From Chitinophagaceae bacterium (GTDB lineage: Bacteria > Bacteroidota > Bacteroidia > Chitinophagales > Chitinophagaceae), in assembly GCA_947452965.1 (NCBI GenBank), contig CANGEW010000002.1, positions 62,001 to 126,000 of the forward strand: DNA of 64,000 bases. The letters are read 5' to 3'. Numbering within the stretch: position 1 is the first letter of the stretch; the number at the start of each line of letters is the position of its first letter. A program made the position numbers and the translations under genes. Below the pieces are notes generated by a model. The model worked only from the letters and a program-made list of their open reading frames with translations, made no database searches and was not told the DNA's origin. Shown here piece by piece: positions 39,213 to 47,259 of this stretch.

Positions 39213-40553
39213 CTATAAATCAAATTGCAATCTTGATCCATTGTATGAATCAATAATTTTATTGTCTTCAAATACAATATTGCCATTCACCATCGTTTTT
39301 GATATGGATGCAGGGAAAGTGAAATTCATGAAGGGGCTCCAACCACATTTATATAATATGTTTTGTTGGGTTACTTGCTGAGGATTTTGTAAGTCCACCA
39401 TCACTAAGTCGGCAAAATATCCTTCTCTTATGTATCCTCTGTCTTTTATTTTAAAACAATCTGCCACAGCGTGACTCATTTTTTGAGCGATTTTTTCTAA
39501 TGAAATCACTCCTATTTTATGATAATAAAGCATCAATAACAAAGAGTGTTGTACTAAAGGTAATCCTGAATGTGCTTTTTCATATGGCGCTTCTTTTTCA
39601 CTAAGTAAATGGGGTGCATGGTCGGTCGCAATGATATCAAGTCTGTCATCTAACAATGCTTTCCAAAGTGCAGCTTTGTGATGAGGGCCTTTAATTGCAG
39701 GATTGCATTTTATTTGGTATCCTAATTCTTTATAATCATCGCTCGTAAAATGTAGGTGATGCACACACACTTCCGCTGTAATTCTTTTTTCTTTAATTGG
39801 CATCAAGTTTCCAAAAAGTTGTAATTCTTTTTCTGTGCTTATGTGCAGTATATGTAATCTTGTGTTATATTTTTGAGCCATTTTTATAGCTCGCAAAGAA
39901 GACTCATAACAAGCGTTTTCATCACGGATAATCGGATGATCTGAGGGTTCTAAATCAAATTTGCTGGCGTGTAGATGATTGTAATTTTGAATAATGATGG
40001 TTTCATCTTCACAATGAGTAGCAATGAGTAATTCGCTCTCGCTAAAAATTTTTTCTAGTGTATTAAAGTTATCTACCAGCATATTTCCGGTACTACTACC
40101 CATAAATATTTTGATTCCACATATGTCTTTTTTATAGGCATTTGTTTTTAATACTTCTTCCCAGTTGTCATTACTAACACCCATGAAAAATGAGTAGTTT
40201 GCAATAGAAGTTTGCGAGGCTGTCTGATATTTTTCTTCCAGCAGTGCATGAGACAATGCATTGGGTATCGTATTGGGCATATCCATGAAAGAGGTAACAC
40301 CACCGGCTACTGCAGCACGACTTTCTGTAAAAATGGAAGCTTTGTGTGTTAATCCTGGATCTCTAAAATGAACTTGATCGTCTATTACTCCGGGAAAAAG
40401 ATATTGTCCAGTCCCATCTATTTCTGTAAAATTGCTATCAACAGTGATGTAGGAGTCTATTTTTTCAATGCGGTCTCCTTTTACCAAAACATCACAAGTT
40501 TTGATTTCGCCTTCGTTTACTATTGAAATATTTTTAAAAAGATATTTTTTCAT
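39213..40553 (-). CDS. pyrC: Dihydroorotase with Gln in place of the first metal-ligand His
   Basis: A 446-residue amidohydrolase of the class I dihydroorotase/allantoinase type, closing carbamoyl-aspartate to dihydroorotate. Metal-site motifs are a Lys in CGIKIFMGSS (likely the carboxylated Lys), His in THCEDE, His in LHILHIST and Asp in ATDHAPHL. The first motif reads DDQVHFRDPG, so the usual HxH is QxH with Gln60 and His62. I believe this is seen in other Bacteroidota dihydroorotases, but it cannot be checked here. An allantoinase or hydantoinase role is possible, though no purine-degradation genes are nearby. Confidence 0.82.
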   Translation of the reverse strand: MKKYLFKNISIVNEGEIKTCDVLVKGDRIEKIDSYITVDSNFTEIDGTGQYLFPGVIDDQVHFRDPGLTHKASIFTESRAAVAGGVTSFMDMPNTIPNALSHALLEEKYQTASQTSIANYSFFMGVSNDNWEEVLKTNAYKKDICGIKIFMGSSTGNMLVDNFNTLEKIFSESELLIATHCEDETIIIQNYNHLHASKFDLEPSDHPIIRDENACYESSLRAIKMAQKYNTRLHILHISTEKELQLFGNLMPIKEKRITAEVCVHHLHFTSDDYKELGYQIKCNPAIKGPHHKAALWKALLDDRLDIIATDHAPHLLSEKEAPYEKAHSGLPLVQHSLLLMLYYHKIGVISLEKIAQKMSHAVADCFKIKDRGYIREGYFADLVMVDLQNPQQVTQQNILYKCGWSPFMNFTFPASISKTMVNGNIVFEDNKIIDSYNGSRLQFDL

Positions 40554-40592
40554 ACCTTCATATTGTTGTAATTGTTAATTATTAACTGAAAT

Positions 40593-42269
40593 ATGCGTTT
40601 AAGATATTATTTACTCAAAGTTATTGTTTTTATACTACCTATAAATGTATTTGCACAATCAACTTTCATAACAGAGGGTACAAAAGAGTATCATTTTGTT
40701 GATAGATTAGAAATAAAAAACCAAGACTTTACGAATTTTAATTTTTCTGCAATCAAACCTTACTCCAGAAAAAGTATTGTTGATGAAGCAACTTTTTTTG
40801 ATACGAGTCATGCCTTTCATTTATCGAAAGTAGACCAATATCAATTGAAAAGTTTATTCATGAATAATAAAGAGTGGTATTCTAACACTGATAGTTTCTT
40901 TTATAATAAAAAGCCACTTTTACAAAATTTTTATATCACCAAGTCTAATCTTTTTGAGGTTAATCAAAAGGATTTCTTCTTAGTCGTAAATCCTGTAATT
41001 GGTATTGAATATGGCAAAGAAAATAATACCAATAAAAAGCTTTTTTTACACTCAAGAGGGGTAACCATAAGAGGAATAATTGCGAATAAAATAGGTTTTG
41101 CTGCTTCTATAACTGATAATCAGGAAAGAGGGCCCTCTTATTTTCAGCAACAAATTGCAACATATAAAGCAGTTCCTGGTGTAGGATTTTATAAAGACTA
41201 TAAGGATGACCCCACTGCAAATGATTATTTTGATGCTCGAGGATATTTCACTTTCAATTTTACCAAGTATATAAATTTTCAAATAGGACACGACAAGAAC
41301 TTTATTGGAGATGGATATAGAAGCTTGTTCTTGAGTGATTGTGGAAATAGTTACTTATTCACTAAAATCAATACAAAAATCTGGAAACTCAACTATCAAA
41401 ACTTATTCATGGAGCTCATGCCTCAGTTTAGTAAAAAAGGAGATTCCCTCATTAGCAGAAAATATGCAGCCATTCATCATTTAAGTATGAACGTTACCAA
41501 GTGGTTGAATATTGGTTTATTTGAAGGAATTGTATTTGGTAGAAAAGATCATTTTGATTTTCAGTATCTGAATCCAATTATTTTTTATAGACACATTGAA
41601 GGTTCTGTGGGTAGCCCAGATAATGCATTAGCGGGTATGGATTTCAAAGCCAATGCATTGCATAGATTTCAGTTTTATGGACAGTTTTTATTAGACGAAT
41701 TTATTCTTTCAAGAATAAAAGACGAACCTACTAACTGGGCAAATAAATATGGTTTTCAATTAGGTGCAAAGTATATTGATGTTCTTGGAGTAAAAAATTT
41801 AGATCTTCAACTAGAATGGAACCGTGTAAGACCATTTACTTATACTCATTCAGATTCAATTAGTAACTACACCCATTATAATCAACCATTAGCGCATCCT
41901 TTGGGTGCGAATTTTAATGAAATTATCAGTATTGTAAATTATCAACCATATCCCAAATTAAATATTGATGCTAAATTAATTTTTTACACAAAAGGTATGG
42001 ATAGCGTTAATACAAATTTTGGTGGAAATATATTTAAGGACTATACTACAAGAAGTGGTGAAAATGATTTTTATATTGGAAGTGGTGACAAAGCTACTTG
42101 TATCAATGCTTCTTTAAATGTTGCTTATGAAATCATTCAAAATACTTATTTGGAATGCGGTATTCAATACAGAAATTATAAGCTCCAAACACAATCAGAT
42201 CCCAATAATAGCACTTCTATTAATATTGGTCTAAGAATGAATTTAAATAGAAGAGTATATGATTATTGA
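40593..42269 (+). CDS. Outer-membrane beta-barrel protein, Wzi/RemB-like
   Basis: A 558-residue protein with a signal peptide (ending NVFAQ) and no membrane helices. Regular amphipathic strands are rich in Tyr, Phe and Asn, including FNFTKYINFQIGHDKNFIGDGYRSLFLSD and a C-terminal strand ending RMNLNRRVYDY. The GHDKNFIGDGYRSL and EWNRVRPFTY segments match the capsule-assembly Wzi family and its Bacteroidota relatives such as the gliding protein RemB, as I recall them. It faces porT convergently (5 bp between stops). A role in surface polysaccharide or adhesin attachment is inference. Confidence 0.78.
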   Translation: MRLRYYLLKVIVFILPINVFAQSTFITEGTKEYHFVDRLEIKNQDFTNFNFSAIKPYSRKSIVDEATFFDTSHAFHLSKVDQYQLKSLFMNNKEWYSNTDSFFYNKKPLLQNFYITKSNLFEVNQKDFFLVVNPVIGIEYGKENNTNKKLFLHSRGVTIRGIIANKIGFAASITDNQERGPSYFQQQIATYKAVPGVGFYKDYKDDPTANDYFDARGYFTFNFTKYINFQIGHDKNFIGDGYRSLFLSDCGNSYLFTKINTKIWKLNYQNLFMELMPQFSKKGDSLISRKYAAIHHLSMNVTKWLNIGLFEGIVFGRKDHFDFQYLNPIIFYRHIEGSVGSPDNALAGMDFKANALHRFQFYGQFLLDEFILSRIKDEPTNWANKYGFQLGAKYIDVLGVKNLDLQLEWNRVRPFTYTHSDSISNYTHYNQPLAHPLGANFNEIISIVNYQPYPKLNIDAKLIFYTKGMDSVNTNFGGNIFKDYTTRSGENDFYIGSGDKATCINASLNVAYEIIQNTYLECGIQYRNYKLQTQSDPNNSTSINIGLRMNLNRRVYDY

Positions 42270-42274
42270 TTCTC

Positions 42275-43006
42275 TTACTCAATAATTATTGAGAAAGAAA
42301 TCGTTCTTGAAGTGATATCGTCTATGATATTCGAATATTTCAAGTTCTCATCTCTGCTATGTAAGTTTTTAAGTCCCCAACTAATTTTAAGTTCGGGAGA
42401 GAGCACAAAAACGGGAAAATAGAAATGAAAGCCTATACCTGCTTCTACGCCGTAATCCATTTTATTTAGTTTTATTTGTTGGTCGGCATTTTTTTCACCA
42501 GCATTTGCAGCAAAATCATATTCCATCTTTGCGCCTGCCAATAAATAAACCTTAAAATTATTAATTCGATCACTCGAAAATTTTAGTTCTAGTGGCAATG
42601 CCATCGTGATTCCTTGAATAGTCTTTGTAGTAATAGAATCTTCTCCTAACAGTTTGTTTGGATATTTTAAATGATACTCTAATGCTTTTTCAGTGAAAAT
42701 TAAATCTAAAGGATAAGTTCTAATATCAAAATGCTCACCTAATCTCATATTGACAAGCCACGCTAAATTAATGCCACTACTTTGCAAGCTTTCAACAACT
42801 TGTATGCTATCCGAAGCCATGAATAATGGATTGTAGTTAAAATGATAAAATGCTCTATTCGTGCCTAATTTAATGCCAAAATGAAATTTTCTGTAATCGT
42901 GATCAGGTAAGTTCAAATCATTATATATCTGACTACTTCCTAGAAAGGGAAGTAGAGAAATGAATGTTGAAAGAATGATTATTTTTCCCCGCAATAAATA
43001 CTGCAT
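42275..43006 (-). CDS. porT: PorT-family outer-membrane protein of the type IX secretion system
   Basis: A 243-residue beta-barrel with a signal peptide (ending LGSSQ) followed by FHFGIKLGTNRAFYHFNY and strand-rich sequence with an aromatic C-terminus. PorT is an essential T9SS component located in the outer membrane. Assignment rests on length, fold and the position directly behind ubiE, which in my recollection is a common Bacteroidota arrangement. The start overlaps the last 28 bases of ubiE, so translation is coupled. Three T9SS cargos in this window are consistent. Other outer-membrane beta-barrel families are possible. Confidence 0.75.
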   Translation of the reverse strand: MQYLLRGKIIILSTFISLLPFLGSSQIYNDLNLPDHDYRKFHFGIKLGTNRAFYHFNYNPLFMASDSIQVVESLQSSGINLAWLVNMRLGEHFDIRTYPLDLIFTEKALEYHLKYPNKLLGEDSITTKTIQGITMALPLELKFSSDRINNFKVYLLAGAKMEYDFAANAGEKNADQQIKLNKMDYGVEAGIGFHFYFPVFVLSPELKISWGLKNLHSRDENLKYSNIIDDITSRTISFSIIIE

Positions 43007-43722
43007 ATGCCAAAACTAAGTTTTTTGCTATAATTATTTTTAAATCCTACTCGCTCCAATACATCAATAAATTTTTGTCCTTCTGGAAACTTTTGTATCG
43101 ATTCGTCTAAGTAAGCATAAGCTTGCTTGTTTTTGGAAAAAATTTTGCCTAAATTGGGAGTAATTACTTTCATGTAAAGCGAATAAATTACTTTTATTAT
43201 TGGATGAGAGGGTTTGCTAAACTCCAACACTACTAATTTTCCTGATGGTTTCAATACTCTATTAATCTCAGATAATCCTTTTTCTAAATCTTGAAAATTT
43301 CTTACTCCAAAAGAAACTGTAACAGCATCAAATGTATTATCAGCAAATTGAATGTCTTCACTATCCCCATTTTGAAGCGTAATAAACTTGCTTAACCCCG
43401 CTTCGTGTATTTTTTTTCTCCCCACTTCCATCATCCCATCACTGATATCTATCCCAATGATTTGTTCAGTATTTAAAAAAGCTTGAGCCAAAATAGCCAC
43501 ATCGGCAGTGCCAGTTGCTACGTCTAATAGTTTTTTAGGCGCATTTGCTTTTAATTGTGACAATGCTTTTTTTCTCCAACGAACATCAATACCGGCACTC
43601 AGAAAACGATTTAAAAAATCATATTTTCCGGCAATATTATCAAACATAGACTCTACTTGCTTTTTTTTACTAAGCACAGAATCTTTATATGGAACTACAG
43701 TATCGTGATCAAATGCATTCAT
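42979..43722 (-). CDS. ubiE: Demethylmenaquinone methyltransferase (UbiE/MenG)
   Basis: A 247-residue class I SAM-dependent methyltransferase performing the last step of menaquinone synthesis. From ATG 43722 it starts MNAFDHDTVVPYKDS. Motifs are NIAGKYDFLNRFLSAGID, the SAM loop LLDVATGTADVAILA, GIDISDGMMEVGR, DSEDIQFADNTFDAVTVSFGVRNF and a GICSIYCGEK end. The longer frame from 43770 is rejected: an exact -7 promoter element lies at 43729-43736, inside that extension. It is coupled with porT. Confidence 0.93.
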   Translation of the reverse strand: MNAFDHDTVVPYKDSVLSKKKQVESMFDNIAGKYDFLNRFLSAGIDVRWRKKALSQLKANAPKKLLDVATGTADVAILAQAFLNTEQIIGIDISDGMMEVGRKKIHEAGLSKFITLQNGDSEDIQFADNTFDAVTVSFGVRNFQDLEKGLSEINRVLKPSGKLVVLEFSKPSHPIIKVIYSLYMKVITPNLGKIFSKNKQAYAYLDESIQKFPEGQKFIDVLERVGFKNNYSKKLSFGICSIYCGEK

Positions 43723-43728
43723 GATATG

Positions 43729-43756
43729 CAAATATACACTCTTTAAGTCTTTACAA
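43729..43756 (-). promoter_or_regulatory. Promoter of ubiE-porT
   Basis: The minus strand reads TTG at 43756-43754, a 17-nt spacer, then TATATTTG at 43736-43729. Transcription would start within about 0-4 nt of ATG 43722, so the mRNA may be leaderless. Confidence 0.55.
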
Positions 43757-43759
43757 TAG

Positions 43760-43794
43760 TTTGTATGCATATTGAATCTATTAAACTATTTTTG
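43760..43794 (+). promoter_or_regulatory. Promoter of engB
   Basis: TTTG at 43760-43763, a 23-nt spacer, then TATTTTTG at 43787-43794, 17 bp before the engB ATG. It is divergent from and partly overlapping the ubiE promoter region. Confidence 0.45.
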
Positions 43795-43811
43795 TTTAAC
43801 AAAATAATAAG

Positions 43812-44438
43812 ATGCGTATAAAGAATGCTGTATATCTAATTAGTAGTCCTGACCTTGACAAATGTCCAAAACCCACACAGCCTGAGTATGCTTTTATTGG
43901 AAGAAGCAATGTAGGAAAGTCTTCCTTGATTAATATGTTATGTAATAATGACAAATTAGCAAAAACATCCGCCTCACCTGGAAAAACACAATTAATTAAT
44001 CATTTTGAAATTACAGGAGTAGGGGCAGGTGATAAAATACATAAATGGTACCTAGTGGATTTACCTGGATATGGCTTTGCTGTTGTAAGTCAACGAAGTA
44101 GAAGAAGATGGGAGCAAATGATTGAGAATTATTTAAGAAAAAGAGAGAATTTAACCATGGTTTTTGTATTGATTGATTCTCGTCACAGTCCACAAAAAAT
44201 TGATTTAAATTTTTTAGAACAATTAAAAAAATGGCAAATTCCTTTTTGTTTAATTTTTACAAAAAGTGATAAGGAAACACAACGTACTGTTAGCAAAAAT
44301 GTAAAAGATTTCTTAGAGGCCATGAAAAAAACATGGCAGTTTTTACCCCAGCATTTTGTTACAAGCGCCATAAAAAAACACGGGAAGGATAAGATACTAG
44401 CTCATATTGAAGAAGTAAACGAGCAATTAGGTCTTTAA
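43812..44438 (+). CDS. engB: Ribosome biogenesis GTP-binding protein EngB (YsxC/YihA)
   Basis: A 208-residue TrmE-Era-EngA-EngB-Septin GTPase required for 50S assembly. The P-loop GRSNVGKSSLIN, the G2 region (ASPGKTQLIN), G3 DLPGYGFAVVS and G4 TKSDK are all intact. Size is normal for the family. The ORF starts MRIKNAVYLISSPDLDKCP, giving the usual short N-terminus. It is monocistronic, with a plausible promoter shared head-to-head with ubiE, and is followed by a hairpin that serves the convergent metzincin gene. Confidence 0.94.
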   Translation: MRIKNAVYLISSPDLDKCPKPTQPEYAFIGRSNVGKSSLINMLCNNDKLAKTSASPGKTQLINHFEITGVGAGDKIHKWYLVDLPGYGFAVVSQRSRRRWEQMIENYLRKRENLTMVFVLIDSRHSPQKIDLNFLEQLKKWQIPFCLIFTKSDKETQRTVSKNVKDFLEAMKKTWQFLPQHFVTSAIKKHGKDKILAHIEEVNEQLGL

Positions 44439-44445
44439 TGTTAAA

Positions 44446-44475
44446 TAAAAAAGGATCAGCCCCTACAGCTGATCC
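44446..44475 (-). terminator. Terminator between engB and the metzincin gene
   Basis: 8-bp stem GGATCAGC / GCTGATCC (44453-44460, 44468-44475) with a 7-nt loop. On the minus strand it runs into a T-tract (44452-44446), placed for the minus-strand gene ending at 44499. Confidence 0.8.
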
Positions 44476-44498
44476 TCCAACTTACTCATAAACCTACC

Positions 44499-46094
44499 TT
44501 ACTGTTTTACAATTCTTTCGGTTTGAATGTTATTATTCATTCCTATCATTTGTATATAATATATTCCATTCGATACATTCCACATATTGATATTATTCAT
44601 ACCTGCATTCCCTTTTCCTGTTTGTATATATCTACCATTTGCATCAAACAATTTATATTGAAAAGTCTCTGTTGCAGTGATAGTCAATTGACTGTTTACC
44701 ATGTTATTCATTTCAAAAGATTTCGTATTGAGATTTGAACCCCTTATCACTATAATGTTTGAATATCCGATTTCACCTATGCTTGAAGTGATTTTTAAAC
44801 GATAATATCTGGTCGTTCTCTCTAAAATTGAATAGCTATAATTTCTTTTATCAGTTTCTGCTGATGCAAGTGGCTGAAAATTTTCACCATTATCTGAATA
44901 TTCAATGATTTGTGATTTGATTGGTTCATCTGAAATGATATTCCAATTCAAAGAGTGTTGATTATGATTTTTTGTTCCATTTAATTTTATTTCATGAATG
45001 GCTAATGCAGCTGCAATATTGCCAGTAAGTGTATAACTGCCTATACTTCCGTAGTTGCTAGTAAATGAATTTCCTGTTCCGTCTACTACAAAATAATAGG
45101 TGCCCTGACCGAGTGTTGTGTCTATGGAAACAGACATGGTTTCAATAGGATCAAATGTTCTTAACAAATTTTGTGCACCATCAAATAAGTAAATTTTAAT
45201 ATCAAGGTCAGAACCAGAAAAGCTGGTTGCAGCTAAATAAGGTGTAGCATTTAATCGAATACTTGTTGGGTTACTAATATTGAATTTAAATACATCTTTA
45301 TCTGTGCTTGTACTAATAATACCAGTATTTGAAAAAGTACCAGAACTCAAATTTGGGGTAAATGCATTTTCATTTGTTTCATCACTATAATCATCTGCCT
45401 TATAAGTAAATCCATTGGCACTTGTAATAATTCCCAAATTGTCCTGTAAATTACCACAACCTGAAGGTGTCGGTCCATTATTCCAAACCGTCATGTTTCT
45501 ATTATAACTATTGCCCATAATTGGAGCCCAGCTTGTTTCACCAGTTCCATCTCCAGTATTATATACTTCAACTAAGCTACAGTTGTTATCATACTTTGAT
45601 TGATGTGATAAGCCAAGGGTATGTCCAATTTCATGACTACAACATTCTGCAATAAATTTTTCATTGTTAGGTCCGAGTCTATCTGTAAAAATAAAACCTG
45701 GCGTGTCATCGCCCCATGTAAATGATCCAATATATGAAACTCCGCCAACACCAGTTCTCCAGCTACTAGTTGGAGTTACAATCATTCTGATTCTTTGTGT
45801 AATGGGTGCTCTAGAAAACATCACAGAATCTGTGGTAATATTTACATTAAAAGGCCTGAAGTCTTCAGATACACTATTAAAGATTGCTGTAATTTGATCA
45901 TCAGTTAATGGGGCAGGTGCACATGCAAAAGTTGAACCCCCATTCCATAAAGTACCACTTACTAAATGGCCGTCAAAGTCTAAAAATATCGTTGCGGTTG
46001 CTGATGGGTAACTGCTTAATTTAGGTAATGCGTTTACTGCTAAGCTCATGAAAGTTACAATTGCAAAGCAAACGATTTTTGTAAAATTTTTCAT
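44499..46094 (-). CDS. Secreted zinc metzincin protease, T9SS cargo
   Basis: A 531-residue secreted metallopeptidase. The signal peptide ends VNALP. The zinc site HEIGHTLGLSH gives ligands His154, His158 and His164 with catalytic Glu155. A candidate Met-turn (PIMGNSY, Met193) follows, so it is a metzincin. A pre-peptidase C-like beta domain (about 250-355, FKFNISNPTSIRLNATPY) and a type A T9SS sorting domain at the C-terminus (KLFDANGRYIQTGK...IVKQ) complete it. There is no obvious propeptide; a small secreted protein is encoded 45 bp upstream and may play that role (inference). Confidence 0.88.
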   Translation of the reverse strand: MKNFTKIVCFAIVTFMSLAVNALPKLSSYPSATATIFLDFDGHLVSGTLWNGGSTFACAPAPLTDDQITAIFNSVSEDFRPFNVNITTDSVMFSRAPITQRIRMIVTPTSSWRTGVGGVSYIGSFTWGDDTPGFIFTDRLGPNNEKFIAECCSHEIGHTLGLSHQSKYDNNCSLVEVYNTGDGTGETSWAPIMGNSYNRNMTVWNNGPTPSGCGNLQDNLGIITSANGFTYKADDYSDETNENAFTPNLSSGTFSNTGIISTSTDKDVFKFNISNPTSIRLNATPYLAATSFSGSDLDIKIYLFDGAQNLLRTFDPIETMSVSIDTTLGQGTYYFVVDGTGNSFTSNYGSIGSYTLTGNIAAALAIHEIKLNGTKNHNQHSLNWNIISDEPIKSQIIEYSDNGENFQPLASAETDKRNYSYSILERTTRYYRLKITSSIGEIGYSNIIVIRGSNLNTKSFEMNNMVNSQLTITATETFQYKLFDANGRYIQTGKGNAGMNNINMWNVSNGIYYIQMIGMNNNIQTERIVKQ

Positions 46095-46139
46095 AGGGTA
46101 GGATTTTGGATGGATTGATACTTAGTAAATCAAGACTGT

Positions 46140-46598
46140 TTATTGATAGCTACAATCTTGTAAAACATTTTTCATTTCTACTTTTTTGAAAGCATATTTT
46201 TCTGATTTTTCGCTTATTAATTCATAGGCATCTGCAGCATTGTTATTCATTATTCTTCCAACATACTTATATGAATGATCTGCTAGTGTGATTTTTGAAA
46301 CTTGTAATAAGGTGTTATCTAATGCCTCAAATTTTATAAGAACACTTTGCAGATTCTCATACTTCATCGTATTCGATAATACAGTTCCTTTTTGAGAGAA
46401 ATTATTATCTAAAGTGATAATTGACGTATTGCCTGGTGTCAATGCCATCAAATTTTCTAGATTTTTTGTAGAGAGTTCAAAACGAGCAGGCGCGTTGTTA
46501 AAAAAACTATTTACATTATTAGTTTCTTTTTGAGCCCATGCTTGAGAAAACAACAGGCAACTTATTGCAATGAATGATAGGTTTATTAAAGTTTTCAT
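46140..46598 (-). CDS. Small secreted protein of unknown function, paired with the metzincin
   Basis: A 152-residue protein with a clear signal peptide (MKTLINLSFIAISCLLFSQAWAQ) and no T9SS sorting domain. The mature part contains alternating beta-type sequence (LENLMALTPGNTSIITLDNNF, YENLQSVLIKF, HSYKYVGRIMN) and ends with a lone Cys (DCSYQ). I do not recognise a family. The gene begins the unit with the metzincin, 45 bp apart on the same strand. That makes a prodomain-like inhibitor or chaperone the most natural guess, and it remains a guess. Confidence 0.75.
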   Translation of the reverse strand: MKTLINLSFIAISCLLFSQAWAQKETNNVNSFFNNAPARFELSTKNLENLMALTPGNTSIITLDNNFSQKGTVLSNTMKYENLQSVLIKFEALDNTLLQVSKITLADHSYKYVGRIMNNNAADAYELISEKSEKYAFKKVEMKNVLQDCSYQ

Positions 46599-46679
46599 AG
46601 GTTGTTTTTTAAAATTGGATTCGGATACATTACTATAACGTAGATGGAATTAGATTAGTATATCTAATTTTTAAAAAAT

Positions 46680-46707
46680 GCCCAAAACACCCATTTTTGG
46701 GCGTTTT
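46680..46707. terminator. Bidirectional hairpin terminator downstream of the DCC gene
   Basis: 8-bp stem GCCCAAAA / TTTTGGGC with a 7-nt loop, flanked by A/T runs on both sides. It is positioned about 100 bp after the minus-strand DCC gene stop. Confidence 0.7.
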
Positions 46708-46804
46708 TACTCGTAGAGGAATAAAAATTTAGTAAAACTACTTAGTAGTCAAATCGTAGATATACTCGGTTTTTTTGAAGGAATTTTGCGCGAATTGTTA
46801 ATAC

Positions 46805-47209
46805 TTATAATAGAAATCTATCTTGAAAGCCTAGAGACGAGTAAATACAAGTCTCTTTTTTCCCGAATAATGTGTATCGATAGTTAGCAATAATTGTATA
46901 AATAAAATCTCTAAAGAATTTTGGAATCACAATAAAGAAATACAATAATCTAATAGGGCCAGCGAGTGATTTAATAATACGAAAAACTGCAGTGGATTTT
47001 AAGTATAGTTTGTTTCCTTCTACTAAAACAATAGAATTGGTTTTATCTATTATATAGTCACTGTTTTTTGATAATAATTCACTTGCTATAGCGCTTTGTA
47101 AAGCAGCGAACAAAAATTTTTTATTGGGATCAAATTTTATTATCAAATGAACAGCACTATTACATAAAATGCAATTGCCATCAAATAAGATAATGCTTCT
47201 TAATTCCAT
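46805..47209 (-). CDS. DCC-family (DUF393) thiol-disulfide-type protein
   Basis: A 134-residue protein of the DUF393/DCC family. The signature ILFDGNCILCN supplies DxxCxxC with Cys13 and Cys16, a thioredoxin-like active-site arrangement. The sequence continues with KFDPNKKFLFAALQSAIAS and a hydrophobic C-terminal half (GPIRLLYFFIVIPKFF). Family members are predicted oxidoreductases without known partners. It is flanked by hairpins on both sides and is transcribed alone. Confidence 0.88.
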   Translation of the reverse strand: MELRSIILFDGNCILCNSAVHLIIKFDPNKKFLFAALQSAIASELLSKNSDYIIDKTNSIVLVEGNKLYLKSTAVFRIIKSLAGPIRLLYFFIVIPKFFRDFIYTIIANYRYTLFGKKETCIYSSLGFQDRFLL

Positions 47210-47211
47210 AT

Positions 47212-47238
47212 AAAAAAAAAGGCGGAATTTTTTCCGCC
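47212..47238 (-). terminator. Terminator after pdhC
   Basis: 7-bp stem GGCGGAA / TTCCGCC with a 4-nt loop; on the minus strand it is followed by a run of eight or more T. It lies 21 bp past the pdhC stop. Confidence 0.85.
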
Positions 47239-47259
47239 ATAAAATATTGTATGTGAAGA

